Of a DNA stretch of 43,169 nt, positions 38,524-43,169 are shown piece after piece; the first letter of the stretch is position 1, and each line of letters opens with the position of its first letter. The position numbers and the translations under genes are program-made. The notes beneath the pieces are model-generated. The model was not told the DNA's origin and made no database searches. It saw nothing but the letters and a program-made list of their open reading frames with translations. Source of the DNA: Candidatus Nitrosopumilus sp. (lineage in GTDB: Archaea; Thermoproteota; Nitrososphaeria; Nitrososphaerales; Nitrosopumilaceae); the NCBI GenBank assembly GCA_029861785.1, contig JAOTYR010000003.1:1-43169 (forward strand), written 5' to 3'.

Positions 38524-39891
38524 TTGTCTCTACTCAAACTTGTAACTCTAATACTTGCAGTAGTTTTATTTTTTCCAGCAAGTAATGTTTATGGTCATGG
38601 ACTTGGTATTGATACTATTTCATCAGTAGACATTCAAGGCAAAGAAATTTCCATCTCAGTTGAGCTTCCATTGTCTTTTGATAATTTAGATGAAAAGCAG
38701 ATTACAATTACTGCAACTGAGGACGAAACAAAAGAAAATGCCAAAAATGTTACCTTTCTTATCGGGTTATTTCATGAAAACCAAATGATATTTCGAAATT
38801 ATTTTTTTACTTCTGATGGAGTTTTACCAATTAACGTAAAACCTACAGAAGAGGGAACGATTTCAATAAACGGTGCACAAGACTCTCTTCTAGGTGCATG
38901 GTATGGGACAGAATCAACCCCACTTGAAATTACTGGTCCAATATTCAATTCAGGTGGATTATACAATTTTGAAATTGAAATCCGAACAATTGATGAGCCT
39001 ACAAATATTGTTGAAGACTCTGGGATATACAATGCAGATTTGAGCGTGGCTGAAATTACTCAATACTTGGAAAAAGATAGTAAAAATCAAGATGTATCCT
39101 TTAGATTAAAGTCATATTTTGATAAAATCTCCTCTTTCGAGTATGACTCTGAAAAAAAACAGGTAACCTTTGAAATGCCCTTTGATTGGAGTGAAAAACA
39201 AATGTCCCATATTCCTGTGGTGCATGAGGAGGTTCATTTTCCTAATGAATTTACCGAATTTTTGTCTCCAGGTTACACAGGACAGGTAAATGGAATTGAT
39301 TTATTCAAATCTTCGGTAACTGTTGATGATTATACTGAAGAAGATGAGAGAATAGTTCATTTTGTATTATTGCAAGATCATTTGAGATTTTTGAAAAACC
39401 AAATGAAAAAAACTAATGAGCCATTACCTGACAATATTGTATTTACCTTGTCTACAAATGAAAAAATTGATTTTCCTCTTACTGCTTATACCAGAAGTGA
39501 AGACTTTCTTGTAAACTTATCATGGGATCCAATAACAATTCAACCTGAAACCACCACAAAATATGTTTTTACAATTCGAGATGGGGCAACAAATGAACCA
39601 TTAAGAAATTCAGATTATACATTTGTAATCTTGCAAGGAGGAAAAGAAATTCACAGAGTTACTGGATTTGCACAAGTAGGTGGAGAATCAGAAGACTATT
39701 ACTTTACAGAAGATCAGACCGGACCTACAATAATTCGATTTGAAAACATAAGAAATACAGGTCAGGAAACTGAATTTGGTATGGTAGTGGCCCCAGAGTT
39801 TGGAACAGCTGTTGGATTTATTCTTGTTGTATCTATAATGAGTGTAATTTTTTTATCAAAGAAAATATCATTGGACTATCCAAAATTCTAA
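38524..39891 (+). CDS. Secreted protein with PEFG-CTERM-like sorting tail
   Basis: Signal peptide; C-terminal VAPEFGTAVGFILVVSIMSVIFLSKKISLDYPKF; TTG start. Confidence 0.8.
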   Translation: MSLLKLVTLILAVVLFFPASNVYGHGLGIDTISSVDIQGKEISISVELPLSFDNLDEKQITITATEDETKENAKNVTFLIGLFHENQMIFRNYFFTSDGVLPINVKPTEEGTISINGAQDSLLGAWYGTESTPLEITGPIFNSGGLYNFEIEIRTIDEPTNIVEDSGIYNADLSVAEITQYLEKDSKNQDVSFRLKSYFDKISSFEYDSEKKQVTFEMPFDWSEKQMSHIPVVHEEVHFPNEFTEFLSPGYTGQVNGIDLFKSSVTVDDYTEEDERIVHFVLLQDHLRFLKNQMKKTNEPLPDNIVFTLSTNEKIDFPLTAYTRSEDFLVNLSWDPITIQPETTTKYVFTIRDGATNEPLRNSDYTFVILQGGKEIHRVTGFAQVGGESEDYYFTEDQTGPTIIRFENIRNTGQETEFGMVVAPEFGTAVGFILVVSIMSVIFLSKKISLDYPKF

Positions 39892-39893
39892 TG

Positions 39894-40277
39894 TTAAATA
39901 GCTACTAGTTTTACAGTATCCATGTTTTTGTTTGTTTGAAAATCTTTTGTCATTGAAGAGACTTTTTCTGCATCACCATCAATCACAAATAACTCCATAC
40001 ACTTTTCTTTCTCAATCTTACTATGAAGATGTGTTGTAATTAGATCCTCAAAATTATGAGTAATTCCCGAAACAACATGGTCAAACTCGTCATTATGAAC
40101 CACTAGCAAAATTGCATGAATGTTTCCAGACAAATCCGATTTTTGTTTTTCTTCTGAAACAAACGTTCTGATACCTGCTCTTATGGCCTCAGATCTTCCT
40201 GAAAATCCCATGGATTTTTGAAGCTTGTCTAATTCTTTCAAAATTTCGTCATTAAGTGAGATTGAGACTATTGGCAT
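39894..40277 (-). CDS. NikR/CopG-type ribbon-helix-helix metalloregulator
   Basis: VSISLNDEILKELDKLQKSMGFSGRSEAIRAGIRTFV RHH domain; C-terminal ACT-like domain with THLHSKIEKEKCMELF. Confidence 0.85.
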   Translation of the reverse strand: MPIVSISLNDEILKELDKLQKSMGFSGRSEAIRAGIRTFVSEEKQKSDLSGNIHAILLVVHNDEFDHVVSGITHNFEDLITTHLHSKIEKEKCMELFVIDGDAEKVSSMTKDFQTNKNMDTVKLVAI

Positions 40278-40367
40278 AAGCCTAATGTTATTAATTATGT
40301 TATAAGTTTAGCAATTAAAGTTATTAAGATTTTATAAATTTATTAATAATTTAGGTTCATTTTTCCT

Positions 40368-41285
40368 GTGAACAACCAGGTCAAATTTGCAATAACTGCA
40401 ATCATTATAGTTATTCCACTTAGCTCTTATTCTGTTTGGGCAAGTGATTCTGGTTTTCAATTTAAGGAAACAAGTGATACAAATAAACTCCAAGTAATTT
40501 CATCTTTCTATCCTCTTTACGAATTTGCCAAGCAAGTTGGTCAAGATAAGCTAGATGTAAAATTACTAGTTCCAGAAGGAGTAGAACCACATGATTGGGA
40601 ACCAACAATACAAGATGTACAACTAATTCAAAAATCTGATCTAGTAATAATTAATGGATTAGGTTTTGAAAATTGGGCTGAAAATCTAGCTGAGATGAAA
40701 TATCAAGGAGTTGTAGTTGATACTAGTAAAGGAATTGTAAAAAATAAAATTTTTGAAGAATCATCAGAACATGAAATTAATGAATCAGATCCACACATTT
40801 GGTTAAATCCTGTCTCAGCAAAAGTTCAAGTAGAAAATATTGTCAATGCGTTTTCTAAATCAGACCCTCAAAACCAAAAGTTCTTTCAGCAAAATGCCCA
40901 AAATTATATAATTAAACTAGATGATTTAGATTCTAAAATTAGAAATGATTTATCTAATTGCAGTCGAGATTTTATTGCATTTCATGATGCGTTTTCATAT
41001 TTTGCATATGAATACGATTTACATCAACATACAATTATAGCATCAAATGATCCTCATGCAGAACCAACTGCTAAGACTTTGGAAAATGTAATTAATACTG
41101 CAAGAGAATTAAATCTAAAAGTAATTTTTACTGAAGATACTGTTAATCCAAAAATATCAAATGTTGTTGCAAATGAAATTGACGGAAAAATCCTTGTTTT
41201 ATCTCCATTAGAAATTTCTGGTGAGGGAGATTACATTTCAAGGATGATTATGAATTTAGATAACCTCAAGGAGGCATTATGTTGA
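40368..41285 (+). CDS. znuA: Zn/Mn-type ABC transporter substrate-binding protein
   Basis: PEGVEPHDWEPTIQDV, DPHIWLNPVSAKV, FHDAFSYFAYEY, FTEDTVNPKIS; GTG start. Confidence 0.92.
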   Translation: MNNQVKFAITAIIIVIPLSSYSVWASDSGFQFKETSDTNKLQVISSFYPLYEFAKQVGQDKLDVKLLVPEGVEPHDWEPTIQDVQLIQKSDLVIINGLGFENWAENLAEMKYQGVVVDTSKGIVKNKIFEESSEHEINESDPHIWLNPVSAKVQVENIVNAFSKSDPQNQKFFQQNAQNYIIKLDDLDSKIRNDLSNCSRDFIAFHDAFSYFAYEYDLHQHTIIASNDPHAEPTAKTLENVINTARELNLKVIFTEDTVNPKISNVVANEIDGKILVLSPLEISGEGDYISRMIMNLDNLKEALC

Positions 41286-42001
41286 ATATAGTAGAAATTG
41301 ATCATCTTACAGTAAAGTATCCTGATGTAAAAGCACTTGATGATGTCAGTTTTACCGTAAAAAAAGGGGATTTTTTAGGCATAATTGGCCCAAATGGTGC
41401 TGGGAAAAGTACTCTTTTTGCATCAATGCTTGGACTCAATACAAAATATCAAGGTACAATCAAATTTTTTGGAGAAGATATTAAAAAATCAAAAGACTAT
41501 CTCAAAGAAATTGGTTATGTTCCGCAAAAACCAATTTTTGAAAAAAACTTTCCAGCTACAGTAAATGATGTTGTACGAATGGGATTGAGAAAAGAGTCTG
41601 ATGAAAACAAAATTGATGAAATATTACAACAACTTTGGATTCATGAATCAAGTAAACGTAGAATTGGTGAATTATCTGGCGGCCAACAACAACGAGTGTT
41701 TATTGCAAAGGCGCTAGTCAACAATCCAAAAATTTTGATTTTAGATGAACCAGTAACTGGAATCGATCAGCAAAGCATTGACCTTTTCTATAGCATTCTA
41801 AGAGAATTAAATTCTAAGCAAAAAATTACCATAATATGGTCATCACATGATTTGGATGCTGTAAACCAGCTAGCTAATCATGTTGCATGTCTTAATAGAA
41901 CGTTATTCTTTCATGGTGAATCAGATGAGTTCTTTGATAATGATGAACTGGTAAAACAATACTCTGAGGCCTCAATGCAGGAGCATATGCACCGTCATTA
42001 A
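41279..42001 (+). CDS. znuC: Zn/Mn-type ABC transporter ATP-binding protein
   Basis: GPNGAGKSTLFASML; ELSGGQQQRVFIAKAL; ILILDEPVTGID. Confidence 0.95.
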   Translation: MLNIVEIDHLTVKYPDVKALDDVSFTVKKGDFLGIIGPNGAGKSTLFASMLGLNTKYQGTIKFFGEDIKKSKDYLKEIGYVPQKPIFEKNFPATVNDVVRMGLRKESDENKIDEILQQLWIHESSKRRIGELSGGQQQRVFIAKALVNNPKILILDEPVTGIDQQSIDLFYSILRELNSKQKITIIWSSHDLDAVNQLANHVACLNRTLFFHGESDEFFDNDELVKQYSEASMQEHMHRH

Positions 42002-42003
42002 CC

Positions 42004-42825
42004 ATGTCTCTTGAAATCCTTACCTTTAGTTTTATGCACAGAGCCATTATCTCTGGAATAGCAATTGCTATTTTGTGTTCAGTAATTGGTTTGTTTCTTG
42101 TTCTTAGACGATATTCTTTGTTTGGTGATGCAATAGCTCACTCTTCTTTTGGTGGAATTGCTCTGGGATTAATGGCAGGAGTATACCCACTCTGGACAGC
42201 TTATGGAGTATCTCTAGTTAGCGCATTAGTAATTACTAAAATTAAAGAAAAATATGATATATCTGGAGATGCCTCAATTGCTGTTCTATTATCTTCAGGA
42301 ATCGCAGTTGGGCTCGTAATTGTTGGAATTTCAGGGGGATTTACCATTGATATCTTTAGTTTTCTGTTTGGTAGCATTCTACTTGTTAGTGTAAATGAAA
42401 CAATTTTGATTTTATTTTTGACAGGAATTATCTTAATTGTAGTTTTATTGTTTTACAGACAATTACTCTATTCAACGTTTAATGAAGAACAAGCTAAAGT
42501 AAGCGGCATTCCAGTAGAAAAAATTAATTATTTAATTGTCTTTATGGCAGGCCTAACTGTTGTTACATCAATTCAACTAGTTGGAGTTTTATTGATATCG
42601 GCATTATTTGTAATTCCTAATGTTACTGCAATTATGTATGGAAAAGGATTCAAACAAACAGCTATTCTCTCAATATCATTTTCAATATTTTCTGTGGTTG
42701 TAGGAATTTTGGTTTCTTATATTTTCAATATTACACCTGCTGGAACAATTGTTTTGTTATCGATTGGATTGTTTGCAGTAACCATGGGAATAAAATCTTC
42801 AGGCTTGTTATCAATTAAGAATTAA
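42004..42825 (+). CDS. znuB: Zn/Mn-type ABC transporter permease
   Basis: RAIISGIAIAILCSVIGLFLVLRRYSLFGDAIAHSSFGGIALGL family motif; multi-TM. Confidence 0.95.
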   Translation: MSLEILTFSFMHRAIISGIAIAILCSVIGLFLVLRRYSLFGDAIAHSSFGGIALGLMAGVYPLWTAYGVSLVSALVITKIKEKYDISGDASIAVLLSSGIAVGLVIVGISGGFTIDIFSFLFGSILLVSVNETILILFLTGIILIVVLLFYRQLLYSTFNEEQAKVSGIPVEKINYLIVFMAGLTVVTSIQLVGVLLISALFVIPNVTAIMYGKGFKQTAILSISFSIFSVVVGILVSYIFNITPAGTIVLLSIGLFAVTMGIKSSGLLSIKN

Positions 42826-43169
42826 TTAACGAGTTTAACCTTCTTTTGTCTTTTACACTTTTTACAAAAAATAGCGAAGTTGCAATTATTCCTATTGCCA
42901 TTAATGGTGATGCAAGTTCAGTATATTTTAATTCAAATTTTTCCGTTGTTTGTATTTGAGAAACTGCAAGAGGAACCTCTGTTATCTTTACCATTCCAAG
43001 CTTGTTTCCTTGTTGTTCAACAAACCATACATTGTTTTTATCGTCTGATGTCATAAATTGGACAAACGAAGTTGCAGTTGGCACTGGAACTTCGATCAAA
43101 TTATTATTGTGTGGGTCGTATGCTGCAATATTATCAACTGTATGTTGAGCAAACCAGACATTATCATAT
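42815..43169 (-). CDS. Vgb-like/NHL beta-propeller protein with C-terminal TM anchor (N-terminus beyond window)
   Basis: Reading frame open to window edge: ...NVWFAQHTVDNIAAYDPHNNNLIEVPVPT...DDKNNVWFVEQQGNKLGMV; two NVWF blade repeats; C-terminal hydrophobic segment. Confidence 0.7.
   Translation of the reverse strand, partial: YDNVWFAQHTVDNIAAYDPHNNNLIEVPVPTATSFVQFMTSDDKNNVWFVEQQGNKLGMVKITEVPLAVSQIQTTEKFELKYTELASPLMAIGIIATSLFFVKSVKDKRRLNSLINS

Noticed and set aside
1-43169. tRNA/rRNA genes, transposons, integrases
   Set aside because: Scanned intergenic gaps by eye; no T-loop-like GTTCRAAYC contexts, terminal repeats or transposase motifs recognised, though a tRNA scan was not run

Overview
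AT-rich archaeal chromosomal window, probably Nitrosopumilaceae/Thaumarchaeota (ammonia-oxidising-archaeon type). Clues are Amt with a signal-peptide extension, a PEFG-CTERM-like tail, an archaeal CoA pathway and an archaeal A/V-type ATPase. Gene content is mostly core. (i) An archaeal CoA biosynthesis cluster: pantoate kinase, phosphopantothenate synthetase, PanB, CoaBC. (ii) A FtsX/LolD-like ABC exporter with a double-HTH Lrp regulator. (iii) A secreted S8 protease. (iv) A tmk / SAMHD1-like dNTPase / UMP kinase operon. (v) A split A-type ATPase locus (C apart; I divergent from E-A-B-D-K) enclosing Amt and a sulfurtransferase. (vi) Divergent pyrI/pyrB. (vii) A Zn/Mn-type ABC transporter with a NikR-like regulator. 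I see no CRISPR array, rRNA, tRNA, transposase or prophage. The most interesting signals lie below the ORF-track cutoff: a 43-aa coiled-coil sORF between ATPase subunits D and K, a frame-split sORF coupled to coaBC by an ATGA overlap, and a 36-aa membrane sORF with its own promoter. Two apparently degenerate domains also stand out: a Cas4-like protein that keeps its Fe-S cysteines but appears to lack the E-x-K nuclease motif, and a cupredoxin-like domain missing three of four Cu ligands fused to a subtilase. All family calls are from motif recognition by eye; no searches were run.
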